Of a stretch of 64,000 nt of DNA, positions 26,571-35,103 are shown one piece after another; position 1 is the first letter of the stretch; every line of letters begins with the position of its first letter. A program made the translations under genes and the position numbers. The DNA lies in contig NZ_JAGETY010000010.1 in assembly GCF_017571525.1 (NCBI RefSeq), positions 62,001 to 126,000 of the forward strand, given 5' to 3'. Below the pieces are notes generated by a model. The model was given only the letters and a program-made list of their open reading frames with translations, was not told the DNA's origin and did not search any database. The stretch is from Hymenobacter sp. BT559. Its GTDB lineage: Bacteria > Bacteroidota > Bacteroidia > Cytophagales > Hymenobacteraceae.

Positions 26571-28367
26571 CTACAGCCCCGGAATCACATCGAGCAGGCT
26601 GTGGCCCTTGGTAGCCACGGCCTCGCGATACTGATTTTTAATCACGTTTTTGATGATTTCGCTGGTGTCGCGCTCGCCGCGGGCCAGGGCCTTGGCAAAC
26701 TCAATGGCCTGCGTGGTGCTCACTTTGCCCGGCATGGCGGGCTCATTGGGGTCCACGATGCAATCCACTACTACCGGGCCGTCGTGGGCCAGCGCCTGGC
26801 GGATAACGTGCTCGGCGTCTTTGGTTTCGGTCAGGGTAAAACCCGTGGCACCGCAGGCATCAGTAAATTTGGCGAAGTCGATGGGCTGGAGGTCTACGCC
26901 AAATTCGGGGTTGCCTTCCATCACAATCTGCTCCCACTTTATCTGGCCATAAGCGCGGTTGCTGAATACAAACACCTTGATAGGCAGCTTGTAGCGCACG
27001 GCGGTGGCCAGCTCGCCCATTAGCATCGTAAAGCCGCCATCGCCCACTAGGGCCACCACCGGCCGGCCGGGGTGCGCCACCGACGCCGCAATGGCGTAGG
27101 GCAGGCCGGCGGCCATGGTAGCGAGCAGCCCCGAGGTCGAAAACAGCATGTGTTCCTGCATCTGAATGTAGCGGGCGGCCCAAGTTGTGTTGTTGCCGCA
27201 GTCGCAGGTCACGATGGTGTTTTCGGCCAGCAAGGGGCTCAGCGTGAGCGGTACGGTTTGGGGCTTCATGGGGCTCGCCTCCTGGCTGCCGCGCTCGTGC
27301 AGCAGCTCGCGCCACGACTTCATGCGGTCCTGCGCTTTCTCTAAGAACTCGCGGTCGTCTTTGCGCTGCAGCAGCGGCAGCAGGGCTTGCAGCACGGCGC
27401 GGCTGTCGCCGAGCAGGCCCACTTCTACGGGCGTGCGCAGCCCGATGTGGCTGGCATCGAGGTCTATCTGCACGGTGCGCGCCTGGCCCGGCTTGGGGTA
27501 ATAATCGAGGTAGGGGAAGTGCGAGCCCACGATAATGAGCGTGTCGCACTCTTCCATAGCATCTTGCGAAGGCGCCGTGCCCAGCAGCCCGATGCCGCCG
27601 GTGGTGTAGGGCGAGTCGTCGGGCACTACGCCCTTGCCCAGCAGCGCCTTCAGGATGGGGCCACCCACCGTTTCGGCCAGCTGCACCACTTCGGTGCGGG
27701 CGTTGAGGGCGCCCCGGCCAGCGAGAATGGTCACCTTTTTGCCCGCATTGATAACGTCGGCGGCCTTTTGCAGCTGCGCCTGGCTAGGGACCACATCGTA
27801 GCTCACGGGCGTGGGGCTGGTGTGGTGCTCCACGTTCATCTGCGACACCTTGTCGTTGCTGGTCGTCCACTCCTGCAAGTCCTTGGGGAAGGAGAGGTGG
27901 GCTACCGTGCGCTGGCTGAGCGCCGTGCGAATGGCTTGGTCCGTAATGCTTTCGACGTGCTCAGGGCCCATCACACGCTCGTTGCAGGCGGCCACATCGG
28001 CAAATACTTTTACCAGGTCCACATCCTGCTGCCAGTAAGTACCGCTGAGGTCGTGGGCCGCGCTGCCCGTGATGGCCAGCACCGGCTGCCCGTCGTACTT
28101 GGCATCGTAGAGGCCGTTGAGCAGGTGAATGCCGCCCGGCCCGCCCGTAGCCAGGCACACCCCGAGCTTGCCCGTAAACTTGGCGTAGCCGCAGGCCATG
28201 AAGGCGGCCGATTCTTCGTGGCGCACCAGCACCACTTTCAGCTTGTCCTGGTGCGTGCGTAGCGATTCATAGAGGCCATTAATGCCATCGCCGGGTAGGC
28301 TGAAAATGGTATCGACGCCCCAGGCCAGTAGTCGTTCGACCAGGAGGTCGGCTCCGGTTTTTGCCAT
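26571..28367 (-). CDS. Thiamine-diphosphate enzyme of the pyruvate oxidase / PoxB group
   Basis: A 598-residue protein. The N-terminal PYR domain has the TPP-activating Glu in VRHEESAAFMACGYAK, the middle domain binds nucleotide or FAD (KVTILAGRGALNA), and the C-terminal PP domain has VALVGDGGFTMLMGELATA. Length and motifs match pyruvate:quinone oxidoreductase (PoxB) and related acetolactate-synthase-like enzymes. It probably decarboxylates pyruvate to acetate with transfer of electrons to FAD and then quinone. The usual NN after GDG is replaced by SNRAYGQ. The divergent neighbour is a small secreted-protein gene. Confidence 0.85.
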   Translation of the reverse strand: MAKTGADLLVERLLAWGVDTIFSLPGDGINGLYESLRTHQDKLKVVLVRHEESAAFMACGYAKFTGKLGVCLATGGPGGIHLLNGLYDAKYDGQPVLAITGSAAHDLSGTYWQQDVDLVKVFADVAACNERVMGPEHVESITDQAIRTALSQRTVAHLSFPKDLQEWTTSNDKVSQMNVEHHTSPTPVSYDVVPSQAQLQKAADVINAGKKVTILAGRGALNARTEVVQLAETVGGPILKALLGKGVVPDDSPYTTGGIGLLGTAPSQDAMEECDTLIIVGSHFPYLDYYPKPGQARTVQIDLDASHIGLRTPVEVGLLGDSRAVLQALLPLLQRKDDREFLEKAQDRMKSWRELLHERGSQEASPMKPQTVPLTLSPLLAENTIVTCDCGNNTTWAARYIQMQEHMLFSTSGLLATMAAGLPYAIAASVAHPGRPVVALVGDGGFTMLMGELATAVRYKLPIKVFVFSNRAYGQIKWEQIVMEGNPEFGVDLQPIDFAKFTDACGATGFTLTETKDAEHVIRQALAHDGPVVVDCIVDPNEPAMPGKVSTTQAIEFAKALARGERDTSEIIKNVIKNQYREAVATKGHSLLDVIPGL

Positions 28368-28515
28368 GAGAGAGGGAGAATTGGAAATCGTGAGAAGTAC
28401 TGATTTGCTTTACGTGGCCGGGCTGGCTAGGGTATATAGCCAGTTGCCAATTACAAATTCGGGCTGCCTGCGTAAGCGGCAATGACTTCGCCTTCCCCAG
28501 TTTTCAACTTTGCTT

Positions 28516-28782
28516 ATGCACCTCCCAACCCTGAAACGCCCCCTGCTACTAGCCGCCTGCCTGCTGACTATCGGCACCGCCCTGGCCCAAACTGCCGTGC
28601 CCGCCAACGTGCCGGGTGCCCTGCCCGTGGCGCCACCCGATGCGTCCAGCGCCGGCGGCCCGCGTGCCCACCGCCGCACCGGGCAAGTGCCCGGCATGAC
28701 CCACCGCGACAAAAAGCGGCTGCGTACCCTCACCAAAGTGCCCGCCAACCCCGATGGCTCCATGCGAATGCCACCCAAGTAA
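28516..28782 (+). CDS. Small secreted basic protein, copy 2
   Basis: An 88-residue protein from the ATG at 28516 with a signal peptide (LLLAACLLTIGTALA, then QT). The mature part is Pro/Ala/Gly-rich and basic (PGMTHRDKKRLRTL) and ends DGSMRMPPK. It resembles the 25115-25384 product in plan and in the GMxHxDKK and DGSM phrases, so the two are probably diverged paralogues. Function unknown. Confidence 0.7.
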   Translation: MHLPTLKRPLLLAACLLTIGTALAQTAVPANVPGALPVAPPDASSAGGPRAHRRTGQVPGMTHRDKKRLRTLTKVPANPDGSMRMPPK

Positions 28783-28885
28783 GCCGGTAGTTCGGGCCTG
28801 CAAAGTTGGCCAAAGTAGCGCTCAGCTTAGTCGTAAGTGCTTGCGCAGACGGCCTTGTGCTGGTTGGCGCCGCCGCTAGAGCCGC

Positions 28886-29806
28886 CTACGACAACGCCTG
28901 GGGCGGAGGCGAGCCCGAGCCAGCCGGCCGGGTACGGTCGCTGGGCAGGGGCACAAACTCGTGGTTGTCGGTGGGGGGCAGCGCAATGCGGCCGGCTTGC
29001 CAGTCGGCCTTGGCCTGCTCGATGCGCTCGCGGCGCGACGACACGAAATTCCACCAGATAAAGCGCTCGCCCAGCGGCTCGCCCCCTAGCAGCATCAGGG
29101 TGCTGGGCTCGCGGGCCACCAGCACCGGGTCGAGGCCCGGGGTGAACACCAGCAGCTGGCCCGGCGTGTATACCTGGCCGCTCACCTCCACGCTGCCCTT
29201 GGCCACGTAGGCGCCGCGCTCGGGGTAGCCGCGCGGCAGCCCAAAGCGCGCCCCGGCTTGCAGCACCACGTGCACATAAAACAGCGGCGAGTGCGTTTCG
29301 ACGCTGTTTTTCAGTCCGTAGGCGTCGCCCGCAATCAGCCGCATCCACACGCCGGTATCGGTGAAGATGGGCAGCTCGCCGGGCTGGTAGTTGCGGAAGG
29401 TGGGCGCCTGCTCTTCATCGGCCTCGGGCAGGGCTACCCAAGTTTGCAGCATTTCGAGGGCGCCGCCCGCCAGGGCCGCCGGGTCCTCAAACCGCTCGGA
29501 ATGGGAGATGCCCGAGCCAGCCGTCATCCAGTTTACCTCGCCGGGCCGAATAATCTGCTCCACACCCAGGCTGTCGCGGTGCGTCACCTGCCCGCCAAAC
29601 AAGTAGCTCACCGTGCTCAGCCCGATGTGCGGGTGCGGCAGCACATCGAGGCTGGCCAGCTGCGTGGGCGCTACCTGCACTGGCCCGGCGTGGTCCATAA
29701 AAATAAAGGGGCCTAGCATGCGCCGCAGCCGGTAGGGCAGGATGCGTTTCACGGCAAACCCCGGTGCCAAGGCGGCCGGGCGGGCATCAATAACGAGGTC
29801 GAGCAT
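28886..29806 (-). CDS. Pirin-family bicupin protein
   Basis: A 306-residue protein. The N-terminal cupin has the pirin signature (RRMLGPFIFMDHAGP, DVLPHPHIGLSTVSYLFGG with metal-binding His residues, GVEQIIRPGEVNWMTAG, ISHSER). A C-terminal cupin follows (~180-290; GEPLGERFIWWNFVSS). Pirins are iron-binding; some are quercetinases and others modulate metabolic enzymes. No partner is encoded next door. On the minus strand, TTTG at 29861-29858 and TACATTTA at 29839-29832, 18 bases apart, form a possible promoter. Confidence 0.9.
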   Translation of the reverse strand: MLDLVIDARPAALAPGFAVKRILPYRLRRMLGPFIFMDHAGPVQVAPTQLASLDVLPHPHIGLSTVSYLFGGQVTHRDSLGVEQIIRPGEVNWMTAGSGISHSERFEDPAALAGGALEMLQTWVALPEADEEQAPTFRNYQPGELPIFTDTGVWMRLIAGDAYGLKNSVETHSPLFYVHVVLQAGARFGLPRGYPERGAYVAKGSVEVSGQVYTPGQLLVFTPGLDPVLVAREPSTLMLLGGEPLGERFIWWNFVSSRRERIEQAKADWQAGRIALPPTDNHEFVPLPSDRTRPAGSGSPPPQALS

Positions 29807-29831
29807 AAACGTAAGCGTAGGGCTAGGCTGC

Positions 29832-29861
29832 TAAATGTAGGGAATCGCGCAAAAAGGCAAA
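29832..29861 (-). promoter_or_regulatory. Possible Bacteroidota-type promoter for the pirin gene
   Basis: On the minus strand, TTTG (29861-29858) is followed after 18 bases by TACATTTA (29839-29832), one mismatch from TAnnTTTG, about 26 bases upstream of the pirin ATG. Confidence 0.35.
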
Positions 29862-29939
29862 TGGCTTAACATATGCTTTGTAATGCAAAGTTCTTTTGCT
29901 TTCTTTGCGCCACTTTCACTTTTCACCTCCCTCACGACC

Positions 29940-30503
29940 ATGACCCTAGCTAAAAGCCTTATGGGAGTAGCGCTTGCCACGGCGCTGCTGTTGCTGATTC
30001 CCTTGGTGGCCATGCAGTTTACTACCGAAGTGGTATGGACGCTTTCCGATTTCGTAGTAGCCGGCGCGCTGCTTTTTGGGGCGGGCCTCACGTTTACCCT
30101 GCTGGCGCGGCTGGGCAATAATCGCCCTTACCGGCTGGCGATGGGCGTGGCGGTGGCGGCCGGGCTGCTGCTGGTGTGGGCCAACCTGGCCGTGGGGCTG
30201 ATAGGCAACGAGCACAGCCCCGCCAACCTGCTGTTTGGCAGCGTGTTGGTAGTAGCGCTCGGCGGGGCGTTTGCGGCGCGGTTCCGGCCGCTGGGCATGT
30301 CGCGCGCCATGTTTGCGGCAGCGCTTACCTACGTCACGGTTGCGGCTATTGCGCTGTCTAGCTGGCCGCCCGCCGCTGCCACCGCCGAGCCGTCGGCGAA
30401 CCTGCCCAATATGCTGGTTGGCAATGGAGTATTTGCCGCGCTGTGGGTGGTTTCGGGCTGGCTGTTTCGGCGGGCTGGTAGTGCCGGCCCGCAACTGGTT
30501 TAG
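29940..30503 (+). CDS. Hypothetical multi-pass membrane protein
   Basis: A 187-residue protein from the ATG at 29940; an upstream in-frame start at 29883 is less likely. Five or six hydrophobic helices are visible, for example MGVALATALLLLIPLVAM, FVVAGALLFGAGLTFTLLA, AVAAGLLLVWANLAVGLIG, LLFGSVLVVALGGAFA, FAAALTYVTVAAIALSSW and NGVFAALWVVSGWLF. No charged catalytic motif or known family is evident. It may be a small integral inner-membrane protein of the DoxX-like size class. Its gene diverges from the pirin gene. Confidence 0.7.
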   Translation: MTLAKSLMGVALATALLLLIPLVAMQFTTEVVWTLSDFVVAGALLFGAGLTFTLLARLGNNRPYRLAMGVAVAAGLLLVWANLAVGLIGNEHSPANLLFGSVLVVALGGAFAARFRPLGMSRAMFAAALTYVTVAAIALSSWPPAAATAEPSANLPNMLVGNGVFAALWVVSGWLFRRAGSAGPQLV

Positions 30504-30531
30504 CAGCCTGCGCTAGCCCTTGGCGCCCGTA

Positions 30532-30966
30532 TTAAGGCTTGCGAATGTGGATAGACTGGCCCACTAGCTTCCACTGTCCGTCAATCTTTTCCAGCAGCCG
30601 CAACTCGTAGGAGTAGGTTTTTTGCCCATCCTTGGCGGTCGATTCTTCGTCGTGGCTGACCCAGGCCGTAGTGCCTGCCACGTGCATCTTGTAGTTGGAG
30701 TTGACGGCGGCCCCGCCCTGCCCCATGGAGGGGGAGGGCGCTATCATCAGGGCCGGTGGAATATCCAGGGCCTTGCCATCGCCAGTCGAAACCAGCACGC
30801 GGCTGTAGGGCTGAATGTGCCAGCATGCGGCGTGGCCCGCTACGTCGCCGGCGCGCCAGGTAGCCGATTCTTTTTCCAGCAGCTGCTTAATGGCAGCGGT
30901 ATCGTCCATGGGCTGGCTACAGCCGGTTAGTACGCAGCTGGCAAGCAGCCCGAGCAGCAATTTCAT
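30532..30966 (-). CDS. NTF2-like (DUF4440-type) lipoprotein
   Basis: A 144-residue protein from the ATG at 30966, which gives a lipoprotein signal with lipobox VLTGC. The rest resembles SnoaL/DUF4440 NTF2-like domains: an early helix (AAIKQLLEKESATWRAGDVAG), a central Ala/Pro segment and C-terminal strands (TYSYELRLLEKIDGQWKLVGQSIH). These domains serve as small binding or catalytic cups. No function can be assigned. It converges with the membrane-protein gene. Confidence 0.72.
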   Translation of the reverse strand: MKLLLGLLASCVLTGCSQPMDDTAAIKQLLEKESATWRAGDVAGHAACWHIQPYSRVLVSTGDGKALDIPPALMIAPSPSMGQGGAAVNSNYKMHVAGTTAWVSHDEESTAKDGQKTYSYELRLLEKIDGQWKLVGQSIHIRKP

Positions 30967-31231
30967 ACGGGTGGGTTGGGGAAAGTTGGTCAGGGCAAGC
31001 AGCCTGGTCAGCAAGATAGCGCGGCCGCGTTAGGGGTAGATAAGCAAGAGCTTGCCGCTAGCCCTCCGCCGCACGGCAGGAGCAGGGTAACCTCCTCCGT
31101 AAGAATAAGGAGGAGTAAGAGGCGGGTATTTGGGCACAGTGCCAGTAAAACAATCCGCTCCGGCGGATGGTCTTAGCACGGGCCGCATTTGCAGAAAAGC
31201 GGCTCCTCAACATCTGCTCATCTATCTCCCT

Positions 31232-31954
31232 ATGCACATTGGAATCATTGGCGCTGGCCACATCGGCAGCGCTCTCGCCGTTCGGCTCACCAGCCTCGGC
31301 CACTCAGTAGCTATTGCGAACTCCCGCAGCCCCGAAACCTTGACGGACTTGGCCCAAAAAACCGGCGCTACGCCCGTAACGGCCAAAGAAGCAGTCCGCG
31401 ATGCCGACCTCATTGTGGTGACTATTCCGCTGAAAAGCATCCCCGACCTGCCCAAAGACCTTTTTGAGGGCGTGCCCGCTGATGTGCCGATTATCGACAC
31501 CAGCAACTATTATCCCTTGCTGCGCGATGGCCAACTCCCCGAGCTGGAAAGCGGTGACCTCACCGAGAGCGAGTGGGTGCAGCAGCACCTAGGCCGCCCA
31601 GTGCTGAAGGTGTTCAACAACATCTTCGCTGCCAACCTCCAAAACAACGGCAAGCCCGCCGGTACGCCCGGCCGCATCGCGCTACTGGTAGCCGGCGACG
31701 ATGCCGCTGCTAAGCAGAAGGCAATGAAGCTAGTAGAAGAGCTAGGCTTCGACGCCGTGGATGGTGGCAGCCTGCACGAGTCGTGGCGCCAGCAGCCGGG
31801 CTCGCCCTTGTACTGCACCGATTTGTCGGCCGATGAAGTGAAGAAGGACCTCGCCAACCTGGGCACCCAGCGCACGCCCGAGCAGCACGCTGAATTTCTG
31901 GCCAACCAGGCCGCATCGGAAAAGCAATTGCAGGCGCAGGGCGTTAAGCTCTAA
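31232..31954 (+). CDS. NAD(P)-binding oxidoreductase of the F420:NADP-reductase-like family
   Basis: A 240-residue protein from the ATG at 31232, where MHIGIIGAGHIGSALA forms a GxGxxG-type Rossmann start. ANSRSPETL, a basic loop, suggests NADPH. The middle has ADLIVVTIPLKSI and PIIDTSNYYP, followed by KVFNNIFAANL. It matches the PF03807 family often named 'NADPH-dependent F420 reductase'. Bacteroidota are not known to make F420, so a different partner is likely. A palindromic repeat follows the stop. Confidence 0.82.
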   Translation: MHIGIIGAGHIGSALAVRLTSLGHSVAIANSRSPETLTDLAQKTGATPVTAKEAVRDADLIVVTIPLKSIPDLPKDLFEGVPADVPIIDTSNYYPLLRDGQLPELESGDLTESEWVQQHLGRPVLKVFNNIFAANLQNNGKPAGTPGRIALLVAGDDAAAKQKAMKLVEELGFDAVDGGSLHESWRQQPGSPLYCTDLSADEVKKDLANLGTQRTPEQHAEFLANQAASEKQLQAQGVKL

Positions 31955-32013
31955 GAGACGACATACGTGGGCTAGCCAACGGATTGGTCCTTAGGTTAAA
32001 AAAGCAAGCGTTC

Positions 32014-32102
32014 GTCATGCTGAACGCAGTGAAGCATCTCTACTGCATCGTTGGGCAAAACCAGACGGTGCGGTAGAGATGCTTCATTGCGTTCAGCATG
32101 AC
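32014..32102. repeat. Type A palindromic repeat (GTCATGCTGAAC variant)
   Basis: Arms 32014-32043 and 32073-32102 are inverted copies of 30 bases with one or two mismatches. They contain GTCATGCTGAAC and GAAGCATCTCTAC. The repeat lies between the convergent genes ending at 31954 and 32149. Confidence 0.9.
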
Positions 32103-32148
32103 AGCCGTTTGCAAGTTCGTAGTTAGGAGGCCATCCTATTGCTAGCCT

Positions 32149-32859
32149 TTACCAAGGCAAAATGCCGTCGGCAGAGGACATCGTGCCAGTAGGTCCCTCA
32201 GTCGGTAGCAGGGCCAGCCGAATGGCTTCCGCCGCGCCCTGCGCGGGCGTATCGGTGCCTTCAAAGCCGTTGAGGTCGGTGGCGGTGTAGCCGGGCGCGG
32301 CCGAGTTTACCTTGATGCCTGTGTCGCGCAGCTCGAAGGCTAGCTGCACGGTAAGCATGTTCAGCGCGGCTTTCGAGGCCGAGTACCCGAGCAATGCCCA
32401 GTCGTGTTGCCCCACGATGGTGAGCGAGCCTAGCGGACTCGACACGTTGACGATGCGCCCCGCCGCGGCCTGCTTCACCAGCGGCAAAAACGCCTGGGTC
32501 ACGGCCAGCGTGCCCAGGAAATTGGTTTGGAGCGCTTGCTCTACACTGCGCACGTCAGCATTGACGGGCGAGCCGTCGCCGGGCACATTGATGGCCGCAT
32601 TGTTGACCAGGATGTCGAGGTGGCCTTCTTCGCGTTGCAACTGCGCCGCTGCGGCGGCTAGGGTAGCTTGGTTGCTTAGGTCTACTTCGAGAAAGCGAAC
32701 GTCGCCTTCGGCGGACAGCTCGACTACGGCTTGCTGGCCTTTGGCGGCCTCGCGGGCCCCTAGGTACACCCGGCAGCCCGCTTGCAGTAGCCCCCGCACT
32801 ATTTCGAAGCCGATGCCTTTGTTGCCACCAGTGACCAGCGCTATTTTCTGATTTGCCAT
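32149..32859 (-). CDS. Short-chain dehydrogenase/reductase
   Basis: A 236-residue classical SDR: TGGNKGIG cofactor motif near the N-terminus, DILVNNAAI, Ser140 in IVNVSS, and the catalytic Tyr159-x-x-x-Lys163 in GYSASKAA. The GAREAAKGQ loop has an Arg that usually selects NADPH. The C-terminus (ADGILPW) resembles carbonyl-reductase-like plant and bacterial members. It probably reduces a carbonyl substrate. An AraC gene lies upstream on the same strand and may regulate it. Confidence 0.9.
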   Translation of the reverse strand: MANQKIALVTGGNKGIGFEIVRGLLQAGCRVYLGAREAAKGQQAVVELSAEGDVRFLEVDLSNQATLAAAAAQLQREEGHLDILVNNAAINVPGDGSPVNADVRSVEQALQTNFLGTLAVTQAFLPLVKQAAAGRIVNVSSPLGSLTIVGQHDWALLGYSASKAALNMLTVQLAFELRDTGIKVNSAAPGYTATDLNGFEGTDTPAQGAAEAIRLALLPTEGPTGTMSSADGILPW

Positions 32860-33004
32860 GTTGCCTGTGGGTTTGGCCTCCTAGGGGATGGAGGCGAGTA
32901 AGTACCCCACAAAGGTCCGGGCTGTAGGAAAGGGGTAAACTTCGCCAGTCAACCCATCGGTTTTAGATTTCAAACATATTGGTGTAGGTTTGAAATTGCT
33001 GCAC

Positions 33005-33078
33005 AGTAGCGCGGACTTTCAGTCCGCGAGTGCATAAGCTTATTACCCATAACTCGCGGACTAAAAGTCCGCACTACT
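33005..33078. repeat. Type B palindromic repeat (GCGGACT/AGTCCGC)
   Basis: Arms 33005-33030 and 33053-33078 are inverted copies of 26 bases with two mismatches. Each arm contains its own smaller palindrome (GCGGACT and AGTCCGC), giving a nested hairpin. It lies between the AraC gene stop and the SDR start, both leftward. A larger relative is at 54615-54753. Confidence 0.85.
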
Positions 33079-33083
33079 TACCG

Positions 33084-34019
33084 CTATACCCCAAACACCG
33101 CCAGCCGCCGGAAATCCCCCGGCGTTTGGCTGGCGTGGCGCTTGAAAAAGGTGCAGAAGTGCGCCACATCGGCAAAGCCCAGGCTATCGGCAATTTCCGA
33201 AACGCTCCAGGCGGTTTGCTTCAGCAAGAGCTTGGCTTCCTGCGCCAGGCGGCGGCTGAGGAGGGCGGTGGTGGTGTGGCCGGTCGTCTCCTTCAGCACG
33301 CGGTTGAGGTGGTTGACGTGCACGGCTAGTTGGTCGGCGTAGTCGGTGGCGGTGCGCAGGCGCAGCGGCGGCTGCGGGCTCTGGCGCGGAAACTGCCGCT
33401 CTAGCAACTCCGTGAATTGGGTGGCCACGCGGGCGGCGGCGCTGTGCGTAGCCAGCGGGATGGGGGCCGGCTGTAGCTTCTGCACCAGGTGAATCAGCTC
33501 CCAGAGGTAGGTGCGCAGCAGGTCGTGCTTGTAGGCGTAGCCCGACGAAAGCTCGCGCGCCATCTTCTCAAAAATAGCTTCGAGCGCCACGCAGTCGGCC
33601 GCGGCCACGTCCCACACCGGGTAGGCGCCAGGCTGAAAAATCGGCAGCTCCGCCAGCAGCACCCCGGTGCGGGCGGGCAGCAGAAAGGCATCGTCGAAGA
33701 GGCAGCTATAGCCCGCAAAATCTTCGGTGAGCGGCAGCCACCGGTAGGGCACGCGCGGCGTCACCAGAAATAAGGTAGTATCGCCGACGTGCGGGGCCTG
33801 GTCGGCACACTCCACTTGGCTGCGCCCGCGGCAGAGCGTGATTTTGTAGTAGTCGCGCCGGTTAAACGTCATCGGGGGCGTCCCGCGCAGCTCCGCCAAC
33901 GGGAACACGTTGAAATGCCCCACGCCTTGTCCCATATCCGGCGGTGGCACCACGCCAGCTGCGGATTCAGGACCTGGGGCCAGCGCCTCGTAAAAGGTGG
34001 CTAGGGTATTCGGTTTCAT
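33084..34019 (-). CDS. AraC-family transcriptional regulator
   Basis: A 311-residue protein from the ATG at 34019. An N-terminal cupin-like sensor (~40-160; RRDYYKITLCRGRSQVE, DTTLFLVTPRVPYRW) is followed by a C-terminal AraC/XylS helix-turn-helix pair (~210-311; YADQLAVHVNHLNRVLKE, SVSEIADSLGFADVAHFC, FFKRHASQTPGDFRR). The likely target is the SDR gene downstream on the same strand. The inducer is unknown. It begins just downstream of a type A palindrome. Confidence 0.88.
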   Translation of the reverse strand: MKPNTLATFYEALAPGPESAAGVVPPPDMGQGVGHFNVFPLAELRGTPPMTFNRRDYYKITLCRGRSQVECADQAPHVGDTTLFLVTPRVPYRWLPLTEDFAGYSCLFDDAFLLPARTGVLLAELPIFQPGAYPVWDVAAADCVALEAIFEKMARELSSGYAYKHDLLRTYLWELIHLVQKLQPAPIPLATHSAAARVATQFTELLERQFPRQSPQPPLRLRTATDYADQLAVHVNHLNRVLKETTGHTTTALLSRRLAQEAKLLLKQTAWSVSEIADSLGFADVAHFCTFFKRHASQTPGDFRRLAVFGV

Positions 34020-34066
34020 AGGGGCAAGTGTACGAAGTGCGCGGGCGAGTAGGTGACCCATTCAGC

Positions 34067-34156
34067 GTCTGTCATGCTGAGCTTGTCGAAGCATCTCTAC
34101 CGAACGATACCCTAGCGGTGCGGTAGAGATGCTTCGACAAGCTCAGCATGACAGAC
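34067..34156. repeat. Perfect 36-bp type A palindromic repeat
   Basis: Positions 34067-34102 and 34121-34156 are exact inverted copies containing GTCATGCTGAGC and GAAGCATCTCTACCG. They lie between the divergent AraC gene and the toxin-antitoxin genes. This is the best-preserved copy in the window. Confidence 0.92.
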
Positions 34157-34249
34157 TTTAGTTAAGCTGGCTCGGGAAAGGAACTAAGCCAACGGCTCGT
34201 AGTTTTGGAAATATGGAAGTAGCAGCACGCACCCTTTATTAAAACCAGT

Positions 34250-34489
34250 ATGCCAACCACTCTCATCTTAGAACCTGCTAATGATACCGACCTGCACTTG
34301 CTGTTAAGCTTGGCGCAGCGCCTGGGTGTAAAAGCTACTGCTTCCCCAGCAGCTACCCTGTCGCTAGAGGAACGGGAGCGTCGCTTTCTGGCCCTGTTCG
34401 GCGCTTGGCAATCTGACGAAACTGGCGACGAAATCAACCAGATGCTGCAAGCATCCCGCCAGAGCAATCGCCCCGACGTAGAACTATGA
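34250..34489 (+). CDS. Antitoxin of a VapBC-type pair
   Basis: A 79-residue acidic protein whose start codon at 34250 and 4-base ATGA overlap with the PIN-domain gene mark it as the antitoxin. The N-terminus (TTLILEPANDTDLHLLLSLAQRLGV) and the Glu/Arg-rich middle suggest a short DNA-binding part followed by a toxin-wrapping tail. The fold class is not certain. VapB-type antitoxins bind their own promoter and neutralise the RNase. Upstream is a palindromic repeat and no further gene. Confidence 0.8.
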   Translation: MPTTLILEPANDTDLHLLLSLAQRLGVKATASPAATLSLEERERRFLALFGAWQSDETGDEINQMLQASRQSNRPDVEL

Positions 34490-34905
34490 GTGCTGGCTAC
34501 TTGCTCGATACCAACATCTGCGTACACTTTCTGCGCGGCGAGCACCAGCTCCAAGCCAGATTTGCCGCGCTCGGTTTAGCGCAGTGTTTCGTGTCCGAAA
34601 TAACTGTGGCCGAGTTGCTATTCGGGGCCGCTAATAGTGCACCCGTTTGGCAGGCTCGCCAGCGGCAGCAAGTAGCCGAGTTTCAGGCATTGTTTGCCGA
34701 ACAAGTACTCCCTATCGGCCCCGCGCTGGCCATATTCGCCGAGCAAAAAGCCGCTCTGCGCCGCATTGGGCGGCCGATAGATGATTTTGATATTCTGATT
34801 GGGAGCACGGCGCTGGCTCACGGTCTTACCCTCGTCACGCGCAACACTCGGCACTTCACTAACTTTTCTAATCTGGTGCTGGAGAACTGGATAGACCAGC
34901 CTTAG
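34486..34905 (+). CDS. vapC: PIN-domain RNase toxin (VapC-like)
   Basis: A 139-residue protein with the PIN-domain acids in place: Asp8 in LLDTNICVHFLRG, Glu43 in VAELLFG, and Asp99/Asp102 in RPIDDFDILIG, followed by TLVTRNTRHF. VapC toxins are Mg2+-dependent RNases that cut specific RNA sites, often initiator tRNA or rRNA. It overlaps the antitoxin by 4 bases (ATGA), so translation is coupled. A tail of a similar toxin lies immediately downstream (34922-35029). Confidence 0.92.
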   Translation: MSAGYLLDTNICVHFLRGEHQLQARFAALGLAQCFVSEITVAELLFGAANSAPVWQARQRQQVAEFQALFAEQVLPIGPALAIFAEQKAALRRIGRPIDDFDILIGSTALAHGLTLVTRNTRHFTNFSNLVLENWIDQP

Positions 34906-34921
34906 CTTACAATGCAAACTC

Positions 34922-35029
34922 GACATGCTGATTGGCAGCGCGGCGGTAGCGCACGGCTGCACGCTGGTGACGCGCAATACCCGCTACTTTGCCGATATGG
35001 TTGGTATCGTGTTGGAAGATTGGGTGTAG
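34922..35029 (+). pseudogene. 3' remnant of a second PIN-domain toxin
   Basis: One frame from 34922 to the stop at 35027 encodes DMLIGSAAVAHGC, then TLVTRNTRYFADM, then GIVLEDWV. This is a clear counterpart of the last third of the intact VapC (DILIGSTALAHGL, TLVTRNTRHF, LVLENWI). The upstream two-thirds and any antitoxin are missing. It is probably the leftover of a tandem or replaced vapBC pair. Confidence 0.8.
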
Positions 35030-35103
35030 GAGTATGAGGATGGGCAGCAGGCGGGGTAGTTGTTCTGCTGTAGCTTACTACTATGTGGTGGCGGTAATAT
35101 TAG

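Noticed and set aside
31232-31954. Naming the protein an F420-dependent NADP reductase
   Set aside because: The family match is to the fold only; F420 synthesis is not expected in Bacteroidota and no F420 gene is present here.
34922-35029. Treating the PIN-domain tail as a functional small toxin
   Set aside because: The catalytic N-terminal acids and the antitoxin are absent, so only a remnant can be supported.
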